Source of the DNA: Piscicoccus intestinalis NBRC 104926
Lineage (GTDB): Bacteria; Actinomycetota; Actinomycetes; Actinomycetales; Dermatophilaceae
Assembly: GCF_001515525.1 (NCBI RefSeq)
Contig: NZ_BCNQ01000036.1
Coordinates: 1-43,276, forward strand
Direction: 5' to 3'
DNA: 43,276 nucleotides
The stretch's first letter is position 1. Each line of letters starts with the position of its first letter. The position numbers and the translations under genes are program-made. This document shows, piece after piece, positions 30,181-38,750 of this stretch. The notes under the pieces are model-generated. The model did no database searches, was not told the DNA's origin, and worked only from the letters and a program-made list of their open reading frames with translations.

Positions 30181-31257
30181 TCAGTCGCCGAGGTTGGCGA
30201 TGACGGCGTCGGTGACCTGGTCGGTGGTGGCGGTGCCGCCGACGTCGCGGGTGAGGATGCCGGCTCCGGTGGTGCGCTCGATGGCCAGCTGCAGCGACTT
30301 GGCCTCGTCGGGGCGGCCGAGGTGCTCCAGCATGAGGGCTGCGCTGCCGAGGGCGCCGATCGGGTTGGCGATGCCCTGGCCGGCGATGTCGGGTGCCGAG
30401 CCGTGCACCGGCTCGAACATGCTCGGAAAACGCTTCTCGGGGTTGAGGTTCGCGCTGCTCGCGAGCCCGAGGCTGCCGGCGAGGGCGCTGCCGAGGTCGG
30501 AGAGAATGTCGGCGTGCAGGTTGGAGGCGACGACGACCGACAGATCCTGCGGCTGCAGCACGAACTTGGCGGCCATCGCGTCGACGAGCACCTTCTCGGT
30601 CTCCACGTCGGGGTAGTCGGTGCGCACGCGGTCGAAGACCTCGTCCCACATGACGAAGCCGTACTGCTGGGCGTTGCTCTTCGTCACGCACGAGACCTTC
30701 TTGCGCGTGCGGGTGCGGGCCAAGTCGAAGGCGAACCGCATGATTCGCTCGCTGCCGAACTCGCTGAAGATCGCCGACTGCACGGCGAATTCGCCGCCGG
30801 GGCCGCGGCCGGCGAAGTTGCGGCCGCCGAAGCCGGCGTACTCGCCCTCGGAGTTCTCCCGCACGCACACCCAGTCGAGCTCGGTGTCGTCGGCCGCGCG
30901 CAGCGGTGAGGTCACGCCGGGCAGGAACTGCACGGGGCGCACGTTGGCCCACTGGTCGAAGCTCTGGCAGATGTTCAGCCGCAGGCCCCACAGCGTGATG
31001 TGGTCGGGCACCCCGGGCCAGCCGACGGCGCCGAAGTAGATCGCGTCGTGCTTCTTCAGCTCATCGAGCCCGGTCGGGTCCAACATCACGCCGTGCTCGG
31101 TGTAGTAGTCGGTGCCCCAGGGGTATTCGACGAAGTCGAAGGCGAGTCCGTCGCCGGAGCGGGCGGCCAGCGCGTCGAGCACGGCGCGTCCGGAGGCGAC
31201 GACCTCCTTGCCGACGCCGTCGGCGGGGATCGTGGCGATGCTGAACGTCGTGCTCAT
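30181..31257 (-). CDS. Tartrate / D-malate dehydrogenase (isopropylmalate dehydrogenase family)
   Basis: A 358-residue enzyme from ATG 31257 with AAGGAG upstream. The subgroup marks of tartrate dehydrogenase and D-malate dehydrogenase are VGWPGVPDHITLWGLRLNI and CQSFDQWANVRPVQFLPGV. They are followed by the metal-binding region (VVASNLHADILSDLGSALAG) and NAD motif FEPVHGSAPDIAGQGIANP. It oxidises and may decarboxylate 2R-hydroxy-dicarboxylates with NAD+. It lies downstream of a LysR gene on the same strand, and a DASS dicarboxylate transporter is divergent from that LysR gene. The three form an uptake-and-oxidation module. Confidence 0.9.
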   Translation of the reverse strand: MSTTFSIATIPADGVGKEVVASGRAVLDALAARSGDGLAFDFVEYPWGTDYYTEHGVMLDPTGLDELKKHDAIYFGAVGWPGVPDHITLWGLRLNICQSFDQWANVRPVQFLPGVTSPLRAADDTELDWVCVRENSEGEYAGFGGRNFAGRGPGGEFAVQSAIFSEFGSERIMRFAFDLARTRTRKKVSCVTKSNAQQYGFVMWDEVFDRVRTDYPDVETEKVLVDAMAAKFVLQPQDLSVVVASNLHADILSDLGSALAGSLGLASSANLNPEKRFPSMFEPVHGSAPDIAGQGIANPIGALGSAALMLEHLGRPDEAKSLQLAIERTTGAGILTRDVGGTATTDQVTDAVIANLGD

Positions 31258-31357
31258 CGGTGAGCTCCTTGCGGCCGGGGATGGGATTGCCCCTAGTCAA
31301 CCGAGGGTGGCGGGTTCGCGTCCAAGACCGGGTGCCCATCGCGCTTATCGGCCGCTC

Positions 31358-32260
31358 CTATCGATCCCTGGCGACGCCTTCGAGGGTGGCGAGGAAGTCG
31401 GTGGCCAGCGGCGTGAGGCCCTGGGTTCGGCACACCGCGGCCGACCACATGCGCGGGGAGTCGGTCAGGGGCCGCACCCGCAGCCCCGAGCGTTCCGCAA
31501 GCTCCCGCCACGCCGTCGGCAGGATCGCCTCGCCGGCCCGGGCGAGGATGAGCGGCAGGATCATCGCCCGATGGTCGACCTCGCACGTGATGCGGGTGTC
31601 GGGCTGGTCGAGCAGCACCTCGTCGACGATCTGGCGCATCAGGCTCCCGGGGTGGGAGGTGATGAGCCGGCAGCCGGCGAGGTCGGTGACGCGCAGCTCG
31701 TCGCGCTCCGGGCACGGGCCGGGGTCGGCGGAGATGAGCACGAGGGGCTGGGCGCCGAGCGGCACGACCGCGAGGTCCTTCTCCCGCCGCAGCCGGGCCG
31801 CGGCAATGAGGCCGATCTCGACGAGGCCCTGTTTGACCATGCCCGTCACCTCCTCGGCGGTCCAGCCGCCGATGATGGAGACGGTGGCCCCCGGGTGCGC
31901 GGCCGCGAAGTCCGCGACGATCTGGGCACCCGGCGCGATGCCGGCGCTGGGCATCGTGGCGATGACGAGGCGCCCGCGGTGGGCCTGCCGGTTGGCGTGC
32001 ACCGCGTCCTCGGCGGCCTGCATCGTGCGCAGCGCGCGGCGGCACGGTTCGAGCAGGTCGCGACCCGCCTCGCTGAGCACGACCCGGCGACCGACGCGGT
32101 GGAACAACGGGATTCCCAGCTGCTGCTCGAGCCGGGCGATGGCCTGCGAGAGCGACGGCTGGGCGATCCGCAGCTCGTCGGCCGCGCGGGTCAGCGTGCC
32201 GTGTTCGGCGACGGCGAGGAAATAGCGCAGCTGCCGGGTCTCGAGTCGCGGTCCGTCCAT
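31358..32260 (-). CDS. LysR-family transcriptional regulator of the dicarboxylate module
   Basis: A 300-residue LysR protein. The N-terminal winged helix is residues 1-60 (LETRQLRYFLAVAEHGTLTRAADELRIAQPSLSQAIARLEQQLGIPLFHR, in parts). The periplasmic-binding-like effector domain starts near residue 92 (RLVIATMPSAG). ATG 32260 has no ribosome site; on the minus strand TAGGCT lies six bases upstream as a possible -10, so the message may be leaderless. It is placed between tartrate dehydrogenase (same strand) and a divergent DASS transporter. The inducer is probably the transported dicarboxylate. Confidence 0.9.
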   Translation of the reverse strand: MDGPRLETRQLRYFLAVAEHGTLTRAADELRIAQPSLSQAIARLEQQLGIPLFHRVGRRVVLSEAGRDLLEPCRRALRTMQAAEDAVHANRQAHRGRLVIATMPSAGIAPGAQIVADFAAAHPGATVSIIGGWTAEEVTGMVKQGLVEIGLIAAARLRREKDLAVVPLGAQPLVLISADPGPCPERDELRVTDLAGCRLITSHPGSLMRQIVDEVLLDQPDTRITCEVDHRAMILPLILARAGEAILPTAWRELAERSGLRVRPLTDSPRMWSAAVCRTQGLTPLATDFLATLEGVARDR

Positions 32261-32426
32261 AGGTCGAGCCTATGTGCTGTGTCGTATTCCGGTCTTGGAC
32301 CGCAATGGGTGCTGTGCGCCAAAGTTCCCGAATCGCGAACACACCGGTGTGCGACGTGCGGCTCCCTCGAGGTGGGCCTTCGGCGGGGGCCGGTGACACC
32401 GGCTCAACCCGACTTCGGGAGGCAGC

Positions 32427-34025
32427 GTGGCCACCACGACACGACGCGAGGGCTGGACCGACGTCGAGGCGGTTCTGCTCGGCGACAAGAACGCGCTCGG
32501 CGGTGAGCGGCTCAGTGACGCCGAGGAGCGGGTCGAGCGGATCCGCCAGACGAGCGGGTGGTTCCTCGCCCCGCTGTTCACGATCGTCTTCCTGCTGCTG
32601 CCGCTCGGCATCGACACCGCGCAGCACCAGCTGGCCGCGATCCTCATCGGCGTCATCGTGCTGTGGATCACCGAGCCGGTGCCGATCCCGGTCGGCGGCC
32701 TCATCGGCATCGCGGCGATCGTGTTCTTCGGGGTGGTGCCCGCGCGCGACGCGGTCGCGCCGTTCGGGTCGACGACCGTCTTCACGTTCATCGGGGCGTT
32801 CATCCTCGCGCAGGCGATGATGATGCACGGCGTCGCGCGCCGGATCGCCTACTGGCTCCTGGGGCTTCCCGGCGTCGGTAAGTCGACGATGCGGGTGCTG
32901 CTCGCGTTCGGCACCGTGACCTGCCTGCTGTCGGCGTTCGTGTCGAACACGGCGACGGTCGCGATGCTGCTGCCGACCGCGATCGGCATCGTCGCGGTCA
33001 TCGCCAAGATGCTCCAGGAACGCGGCGACGTGGCGCCCGGCTTCGACCCCACCAAGCTCAAGGTCGCGACCGCGTTCATGCTCATGCTCGCGTACTCGGC
33101 GAGCGTCGGCGGCCTGCTCACCCCCGTCGGCTCCCCGCCGAACCTCATCGGCCGCGGGCTCATCGAGGAGGCCACCGGCGAGCAGATCAACTTCGGCCAG
33201 TGGTTCGCGATCGCGTTCCCGATCTGCACGGTGATGTTCTTCGCGCTCGCGATCATCCTCACGCTCATCAACAAGCCGGAGGTGCGCAAGCTCGAGGGTG
33301 TCGAGGAGTTCCTCGCGCATCAGAAGGCCGACCTCGGGCCGATCTCGCGGGCCGAACGCAACACGATCATCGCGTTCCTATTCACGGTCGTCGGCTGGCT
33401 GCTGCCCTCGGTGCTCAACGTGTTCTTCGGCGACGACCACCCGGTCGCCTCGGTGATCAGCGACCGCCTCAACGAGGGCATCGTCGCGATCGCCGGCGCG
33501 TGCCTGCTGTTCATGCTGCCCGTCGACTGGAAGGAGCGGCGCTTCACGATGAGCTGGGACGACGCCGCCAAGATCGACTGGGGCACGATCGTGCTCTTCG
33601 GCAGCGGCATCATCTTCGGCGCGCTGCTCGACGACACCGGGCTGGCGCAGACCATCGGGACGGCCGCGGCGGACGTCTTCGGCGTGACGAGCCTGGTCGC
33701 GCTGACGGTCTTCGCGGTGCTGCTGGCGATCCTCATCTCGGAGACGACGAGCAACACGGCGGCGGCCGCGGTGACCGTGCCGATCATCATCCCGCTGGCT
33801 GTGGCGATCGGCGTCAACCCGCTCGTGCCCGCGCTCGCCGCGACCTTCGGCGCCTCCTTCGGGTTCATGCTGCCGGTCTCCACGCCGCAGAACGCGATCG
33901 TCTACGGCTCCGGCGTCGTGCCGATCACCCGGATGATCCGCTCGGGGATCAGCTTCGACATCATCGGCGCGATCCTCATCATCCTGTGCCTGCCCGTCGT
34001 CGCCCGCCTCGTCGGCCTCGGCTGA
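32427..34025 (+). CDS. DASS-family dicarboxylate:sodium symporter (SLC13-like)
   Basis: A 532-residue transporter from GTG 32427 with GGGAGG upstream. About eleven spans and re-entrant hairpins are visible. The two family SNT signatures are SNTATVAMLLP (S173-T175) and TSNTAAAAVTVPI (S442-T444), which bind Na+ and the carboxylates, with VLWITEPVPIPVGGLIGI near the N-terminus. Such transporters import malate, succinate or tartrate. It is divergent from LysR, and the tartrate/D-malate dehydrogenase is next to that, which suggests the substrate. Its downstream region carries a REP-like imperfect palindrome at 34040-34108. Confidence 0.92.
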   Translation: MATTTRREGWTDVEAVLLGDKNALGGERLSDAEERVERIRQTSGWFLAPLFTIVFLLLPLGIDTAQHQLAAILIGVIVLWITEPVPIPVGGLIGIAAIVFFGVVPARDAVAPFGSTTVFTFIGAFILAQAMMMHGVARRIAYWLLGLPGVGKSTMRVLLAFGTVTCLLSAFVSNTATVAMLLPTAIGIVAVIAKMLQERGDVAPGFDPTKLKVATAFMLMLAYSASVGGLLTPVGSPPNLIGRGLIEEATGEQINFGQWFAIAFPICTVMFFALAIILTLINKPEVRKLEGVEEFLAHQKADLGPISRAERNTIIAFLFTVVGWLLPSVLNVFFGDDHPVASVISDRLNEGIVAIAGACLLFMLPVDWKERRFTMSWDDAAKIDWGTIVLFGSGIIFGALLDDTGLAQTIGTAAADVFGVTSLVALTVFAVLLAILISETTSNTAAAAVTVPIIIPLAVAIGVNPLVPALAATFGASFGFMLPVSTPQNAIVYGSGVVPITRMIRSGISFDIIGAILIILCLPVVARLVGLG

Positions 34026-34039
34026 CGCCCCAACGACCC

Positions 34040-34108
34040 TCAAGACTGCGTGGTGCGGTCGCGCCTGCGGTTTCGCGCCGCAGTCCTCACCGCGACACGC
34101 ACTCTTGA
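34040..34108. repeat. REP-like imperfect palindrome, copy 1
   Basis: Arms 34040-34070 and 34078-34108 (31 bases each, about 8 mismatches) enclose a 7-base loop just after the DASS stop. The left part (AACGACC, ACTGCGTG, GGTCG, TGCGG in order) and the right part (CTCACC, CGACA) recur in the same order and spacing at 43008-43075. The two are therefore members of one palindromic repeat family placed after genes. Confidence 0.6.
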
Positions 34109-34167
34109 CGTTCGGTCACGACCGTGCCGGGACCTGCGCGTGGAGGTTTGGGCCCGAAGGGGGCACC

Positions 34168-34719
34168 ATGACGGTTATGGCCACGACCATCCACGACGAT
34201 CGGGTCTGGACTCGGGCGGAGCGGGACGCGCTACCGGAGGACGGGCGGCGCTATGAGCTGCTCGACGGGGCGCTCATCGTGAGCGCCGCTCCGCGTCCGA
34301 TCCACCAGATCGTGGTGTTCGGCCTCTATCGGCAGTTGCACGCTTCCTGCCCGAAGGACCTCATCGTGCTCGGAGCGCCGCTGGACATCTATCTGGCCGA
34401 GGACAGCCTGCTCGAGCCGGATTTGCTCGTCGCCCAGCGCGACCAGTTCGACGATGCGGGGCTACGTGGTCGCCCGGAGTTGGCTGTCGAGGTGATGTCG
34501 CCGAGCAGCCGCCGGATCGATCGGGTGCTCAAGCGGGAGCGTTTCGAGCGGGCAGGGACGCCCGCGTTCTGGCTCGTCGAGCCGGAAGGGCCGAGCCTGA
34601 CGGCCTACCAGCTGCGCGAGGGCCGCCACGAACTCGCCGCGGAGGTCGCGGCCGGGGAGTCGTGGACGGCCACCGTGCCGTACGAGGTGACACTTACCCC
34701 CGATAACTGGGCGGACTGA
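34168..34719 (+). CDS. Uma2-family (DUF820) restriction-endonuclease-fold protein
   Basis: A 183-residue protein from ATG 34168 with AAGGGGG upstream; ATG 34105 is in frame but unsupported. The PD-(D/E)xK core is visible: LLEPDLLVAQRDQF, then ELAVEVMSPSSRRIDRVLKRE with the E-x-x and Lys, and the AGTPAFWLVEPEGPSLTAYQL strand pair. Uma2 proteins are abundant in actinobacteria and cyanobacteria, and most have no proven role. It is solitary, convergent with the GntR gene with only nine bases between. Confidence 0.85.
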   Translation: MTVMATTIHDDRVWTRAERDALPEDGRRYELLDGALIVSAAPRPIHQIVVFGLYRQLHASCPKDLIVLGAPLDIYLAEDSLLEPDLLVAQRDQFDDAGLRGRPELAVEVMSPSSRRIDRVLKRERFERAGTPAFWLVEPEGPSLTAYQLREGRHELAAEVAAGESWTATVPYEVTLTPDNWAD

Positions 34720-34728
34720 GGCCTTTCG

Positions 34729-35439
34729 TCAACGGGGCGGCCGCTGCAGGAGGGCGACGAGCTCGCGGGCGCTGGCCATGGTGTGGGCCTCCAGGGCCTG
34801 CTGGATGCGGTCGGGGTCGCGGGTGCGGATCGCCTCGACGATGGCGCGGTGCACGTCACGGGCCCGCCTCGGGTCGCGCCGGGTCTGCTGGTCGCGGGCG
34901 AGCAGGATCGTCAGCTGCGCCTCGGTGGCCGGCCACAGCCGCATGAGCATCGAGTTGCCCGACGCCTCCCACAGGCGGCGGTGGAACGCCACGTGCGCCT
35001 CGTGCGCCGCCACCGGGTCGGCATCGAGGGCGAGTCGGTCGTAGTCGGCCCACGCCGCCTCCACCTGCGCCAGGCGGGAGCCGGTGTCGTCGGCGAGCAC
35101 ATCCTGCGCGGCGAGGGTGTCGAGGGCCATGCGGGCGCGGGCGGTGTCCATGATCGTGCCCGGGTCGACGTCGGCCACGCGCAGCCCGCGGTAGGGCTCC
35201 TGCACGAGCAGCCCCTCCTGCGCGAGCTGCGTCAGCGCCTCGCGCATCGTCGGCCGGCTGACGTTCAAGGAGGCCGACAGCCGGTTCTCGGTGAGCTTCT
35301 CGCCCGGCTGCAGGTCGCCGGTCACGATCGCTCGGCGGATCGCCGCGATCGCCCCGTCCCGCCGGCTCATCGACGCGATGGGGGCCAGGGCGCCGGAGCG
35401 GCCGGAGGCCGACGCGGCCCGCGCCACCGTCTCCGTCAT
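34729..35439 (-). CDS. GntR-family regulator (FCD subfamily) of the hydroxyproline-type locus
   Basis: A 236-residue regulator. The winged helix is at residues ~25-95 (AIAAIRRAIVTGDLQPGEKL, ENRLSASLNVSRPTMREALTQLAQEGLL, in parts). The all-helical FCD domain has metal-binding positions in VAFHRRLWEASGN and DVHRAIVEAIRTRD. The upstream region has a good -10 TATGAT on the minus strand (35515-35520). Just inside the transcript is a motif, TGCCTGACAATC (minus strand, 35506 to 35495), shared with the promoter region of the catabolic operon at 38671. It probably represses both until the amino acid or a breakdown product binds. Confidence 0.88.
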   Translation of the reverse strand: MTETVARAASASGRSGALAPIASMSRRDGAIAAIRRAIVTGDLQPGEKLTENRLSASLNVSRPTMREALTQLAQEGLLVQEPYRGLRVADVDPGTIMDTARARMALDTLAAQDVLADDTGSRLAQVEAAWADYDRLALDADPVAAHEAHVAFHRRLWEASGNSMLMRLWPATEAQLTILLARDQQTRRDPRRARDVHRAIVEAIRTRDPDRIQQALEAHTMASARELVALLQRPPR

Positions 35440-35494
35440 GAGCCGCTGGCCGCTGAACTGGCGGGACGTGCAGTCGCCGCTCGTCCACTCGTCT

Positions 35495-35520
35495 GATTGT
35501 CAGGCACTCGCCGATCATAC
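35495..35520 (-). promoter_or_regulatory. GntR promoter -10 and shared operator motif
   Basis: On the minus strand TATGAT (35520-35515) is a good -10 box and TGCCTGACAATC (35506-35495) follows just after the predicted transcript start, a typical roadblock position. The second copy, TGTCTGACAATC, is at 38671-38682 before the SDR-led operon. Confidence 0.5.
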
Positions 35521-35546
35521 GGCGGCCGACGCGGACGCCGGACCTG

Positions 35547-37105
35547 TCACGGGCTGGTCGACTCCTCCGTGGTGAGGCGCCGCTGCGCTTGAGCACCGAG
35601 GATGAAGCGCTCCCGCGGCGGGATCTCGGCGAATTCTCCGGCATGCAGCCCGGTCCAATAGTCGCTGAACTCCTTGCGGATCACCTTGGCGAGGAAGTAC
35701 AGGCCCAAGACGTTGCACAGCGCCAGCAGGAACAGCAGCGAGTCGGCGAAGAGGATGACCGGTCCGAGGGTGGCGGCCCCGATCACCGTGAAGCTCAGGA
35801 AGATGACCTTGTAGATGTTCTCGGCGAGCCGGTTGTCGCCGAACAGTGAACCGAAGGCCTTCATGCCGTAGTAGGCGTAGCTCAGGATCGTCGAGTAGGC
35901 GAATAACCAGACGGCCACGGCCAGCACGTAGGGGAACCAGTCGGCCACCGTCGCGAAGGCGTGCGAGGTGATCGTGACGCCCTCGATGCCCTCGGCGCCG
36001 CGCCATGTGCCGGTGACCACGATCGTCAGGGCCGTCATCGAGCAGATGATGATGGTGTCGACGAACGGCTCCAGAGAGGCTACGAAGCCTTCGCTCGCCG
36101 GGCGGTTGGTCTTGACGACGGAGTGGGCGATGGGGGCGTCGCCGACGCCGGCCGAGTTGGAGTACGTGGCCCGCTGGAAGCCGACGATGAGCGAGCCGAT
36201 GGCGCCGCCGGCGACGCCTTCTGGGGAGAACGCGTGGGTGACGATTTCGACACGGCCGCCGGGATGTTGCTGATGTTGGCCCCGAGCACGATCAGACAGC
36301 TGCCGACGTAGAGGATCGCCATGAGCGGCACCATCATCTCGGTGACCCGAGCGATCGACTTGATCCCGCCGATGATGACCGCGCCGGTGATGAGCGCCGT
36401 CGCCAGGCCGATCGTCCAGCGGTTCTCGCCGAGGAAAGTGCCCAGGCCGCCGGTCCCGGCGACGTTGACCAGCTGAGTCGTGGCCTGATTGGACTGGAAC
36501 GCGTTTGTGCCGATGGCCGCGATCATCATGAACGCCGCCCAGGTCGTGGCGAGGGCTACACCGGGGGTCGGCCGGCCGATCGAGGCGAGCCCGTCGCGCA
36601 AGTACCACATATGCCCGCCGGAGACGGTGCCGTCCGCGTGGACCTTGCGGAACTTCACCGCCATCGTGCACTCCGCCATCTTCGTGGACATGCCGACGAA
36701 TCCCGCGACGAACATCCAGAAGGCGGCGCCCGGGCCACCGATCGTGATGGCGACCGCGACGCCGGCGATGTTGCCGAGCCCGACCGTGCTCGAGAGTGCG
36801 GTGGCCAGCGCCTGGAAGTGGGTGACCTCGCCCGGGGCGTCGGCGGGGGTGTACTTGCCGCGCACGAGGTCGAGGGCGTGCTTCATGCCGCGCACGTTGA
36901 GGAACTTCAACCAGAGGGTGAAGAACGTGCCGCAGACGACGAGCCAGCCGACGATGAGCGGGACCGCGGTGCCGAAGATCGGCACCGCGTAGAAGACGAT
37001 CCCGGCCAATCCCTCGGCGAACGGGCCGAAGTAGCGCTGCAGGGTCGCGTCGACACCGTCGGCGGCGGGCGTGAAGGCTGGCGCGGCCAGTGCGAGCCGA
37101 CTCAT
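35547..37105 (-). pseudogene. AGCS-family alanine/glycine:cation symporter gene with a frameshift
   Basis: ATG 37105 begins a polytopic symporter (GIVFYAVPIFGTAVPLIVGW, TALSSTVGLGNIAGVAVAITIGGPGAAFWMF, KSIARVTEMMVPLMAILYVG, in parts) that reads correctly to ISNIPAA near 36255. The expected continuation, IVTHAFSPEGVAGGAIGSLI to ATYSNSAGVGDAP and on to the C-terminus at 35547, is in another frame. The span is 1559 bases, one short of a codon multiple, so a single missing base explains it. Sequencing error or true inactivation are both possible. It would import the amino acid degraded by the neighbouring enzymes and is coupled to the upstream 50-residue gene (ATGA). Confidence 0.88.
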
Positions 37106-37254
37106 GTCGCCACGACCACGGGCGCGTGCTGCACCAGGCGACTGGGGGCGCTGCCGACGATGGCCGCTTCGACGTTCGACTCGCCCGTACGACACACGAC
37201 GATGGGGTCCAGGACGTGCTCCTTGGCGTGGTCGATCTGCTGCCGCTTGTCCAT
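37102..37254 (-). CDS. Very small universal-stress-protein-like peptide coupled to the symporter gene
   Basis: A 50-residue protein from ATG 37254 with GGAGGTGGGG upstream. The sequence (LDPIVVCRTGESNVEAAIVG, SAPSRLVQHAPVVVAT) matches only the last third of UspA domains, including the G-S-x-x-x-x-L-x-x-H-A-P-V-x-V end. Its stop overlaps the symporter start (ATGA), so it acts at least as a translational leader. It may be a retained accessory peptide or a remnant of a Usp gene whose front part was deleted. The good ribosome site and tight coupling favour a translated gene. Confidence 0.6.
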   Translation of the reverse strand: MDKRQQIDHAKEHVLDPIVVCRTGESNVEAAIVGSAPSRLVQHAPVVVAT

Positions 37255-37314
37255 TGCCCCACCTCCGAGGTCGACTAGCCAGAGCACGGAGACTGACAGG
37301 CGATTCGTCGGATG

Positions 37315-37414
37315 CGCAAGGGTTCGCCGCGTGGTGTTCGGCGAGCGGTCGTCGCGGGAACCCTTGCGTCCGAGTGCATTCGGCCCAGCGACCAGACCCT
37401 GACCTAGGGTCTGG
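37315..37414. promoter_or_regulatory. Divergent regulatory region with two inverted repeats
   Basis: CGCAAGGGTTC (37315-37325) is inverted as GAACCCTTGCG (37358-37368). Nearer the racemase-family gene CCAGACCCT (37392-37400) pairs with AGGGTCTGG (37406-37414) around a 5-base centre, covering TAGGGT (37405-37410) as a possible -10. The region separates the leftward Usp-like/symporter genes from the rightward racemase-family gene, so both repeats are candidate operators. Confidence 0.5.
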
Positions 37415-37473
37415 GCCAGCGCACGGGCGACGGGCCCGACGCGCCATATCCTTCGATCCGCGAGGTGTTAGCC

Positions 37474-38592
37474 ATGGACTCAGACGCGCGACTCGATCTT
37501 CACGAGGCCCTGGCCCTCGAGGTGATCGACGTGCACGCCGAGGGGGAGCCGGGTCGCGTCGTGCTCGCCGACGGCCTGGGCATCGAGGGCGAGACGATGG
37601 CCCAGCGGCTCGCGTGGTGCGAACGGCATCTCGACCGGCTGCGCACGCTGCTGCTGCGTGAGCCGCGGGGGTACCCGGCGCTGTGCGGGGTGTTCGTCAC
37701 GCCGCCGGTCACGCCGGGCGCCGACGCGGGGATCATCGTGCTCGAGCAGGCGGGGTTCCGGCCGATGTCGGGCAGCAACACGATGTGTGCCGTGACCGCC
37801 CTCCTGGAGACGGGCGTGCTGGCCAGGCGCGAGCCGCAGACCCTCGTGCGTCTCGACACCGCCGCCGGCCCCGTGGAGGCCGTGGCCCGCGTGAGCGGCG
37901 GCGAGGTCACCTCCGTGCAGGTGCGCAACGTGCCTTCGTTCGTCGTCGGGCTCGACCTGCCGGTCGACGTGCTCGGCATCGGGACGGTGTCTGCCGACAT
38001 CGCCTTCGGCGGGCAGTTCTACGTGCAGGCGCCCGCCGCCGCGCTCGGCGTCGAGCTCGGCGCCGCCAACGCTCCCGCGATCGCCCGCGCCGCGATGGGC
38101 CTGCTAGCCTCGGCCCGCGAGCAGCATGCCGTGCGGCACCCCACCGAGCCCGACATCGACGAGATCGCCCTCGTCATGCTCACCGGGCCCGCCGACCGGC
38201 GGGTCGACCGGCGCGTCGACGCCCGCAATACCGTTGTGCTGCCCAGCGGCCCGCTCGATGCGCGCGACGACTCGACGTGGCGCGGCACCCTCGATCGGTC
38301 TCCGTGCGGCACCGGAACCTGTGCGCGCATGGCCTGTCTGCACGCCCGCGGGCAGCTTCGTCTCGGGCAGGAATTCGTTCACGAGGGCGCGCTCGGCACG
38401 ACCTTCACCGGCCTGCTGCACGAGGAACTCGTCGTCGGCGGCCACCCCGCGGTGCTGCCGTCGATCGAGGGGCGCGCGTGGATCACCGGGCAGGCCCGGC
38501 TCCGGCTCGATCCCGGCGACCCCTTTCCCGCGGGATACGCCGTCGCCGACCTGTGGGCGCAGACCGACCTCGGGCCCGGCGTCGGCGGCTGA
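37474..38592 (+). CDS. Proline racemase-family enzyme, Ser/Cys type (hydroxyproline epimerase or 3-hydroxyproline dehydratase)
   Basis: A 372-residue protein from ATG 37474 with GAGGTG upstream. The family fold is clear (EVIDVHAEGEPGRVVL, GFRPMSGSNTMCAVTALLETG, DRSPCGTGTCARMACLHARG). The first catalytic residue, Cys in proline racemase, is S99; the second is C278. From memory, this Ser/Cys subgroup includes 4-hydroxyproline epimerases and trans-3-hydroxyproline dehydratases, so true proline racemase activity is unlikely. The oxidase, lyase and transporter genes nearby support hydroxyproline degradation. The stop-codon region is duplicated imperfectly 55 bases downstream. Confidence 0.85.
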   Translation: MDSDARLDLHEALALEVIDVHAEGEPGRVVLADGLGIEGETMAQRLAWCERHLDRLRTLLLREPRGYPALCGVFVTPPVTPGADAGIIVLEQAGFRPMSGSNTMCAVTALLETGVLARREPQTLVRLDTAAGPVEAVARVSGGEVTSVQVRNVPSFVVGLDLPVDVLGIGTVSADIAFGGQFYVQAPAAALGVELGAANAPAIARAAMGLLASAREQHAVRHPTEPDIDEIALVMLTGPADRRVDRRVDARNTVVLPSGPLDARDDSTWRGTLDRSPCGTGTCARMACLHARGQLRLGQEFVHEGALGTTFTGLLHEELVVGGHPAVLPSIEGRAWITGQARLRLDPGDPFPAGYAVADLWAQTDLGPGVGG

Positions 38593-38655
38593 AACCGCCC
38601 AGGCCCGGTGCCGACGCTGACCTCGGCGCCGGCGGCTGAAACCTCCCAGGCCCCA
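38564..38655 (+). repeat. Imperfect tandem duplication at the end of the racemase-family gene
   Basis: The stretch 38564-38606, which contains the stop codon (GGCGGCTGAAAC core), is repeated with small changes at 38619-38655. The second copy keeps the TGA and the CCCAGGCCC that follows. It seems to be a local duplication with no coding role. Confidence 0.6.
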
Positions 38656-38670
38656 GCCCGGTTGCTTGCC

Positions 38671-38682
38671 TGTCTGACAATC
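38671..38682 (+). promoter_or_regulatory. Shared operator motif before the SDR-led operon
   Basis: TGTCTGACAATC, flanked by TTGC and GCAA (38662-38665 and 38683-38687), lies 70 bases upstream of the SDR start. Eleven of twelve bases match the motif at the GntR promoter (minus strand 35506-35495). It is probably a GntR-FCD operator controlling the operon. Confidence 0.5.
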
Positions 38683-38750
38683 TGCAAGAGTGGTGGTTCC
38701 GGTGGCTCGCTGATGAGCGAGCGGAGACGAGCGGCAAAGGAGTGTTCTGC

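Noticed and set aside
31293-33320. Very long minus-strand open frame antisense to LysR and the DASS gene
   Set aside because: Asp/Glu/Arg-rich repeats typical of antisense frames in high-GC genes; it contradicts two clear families on the same DNA.
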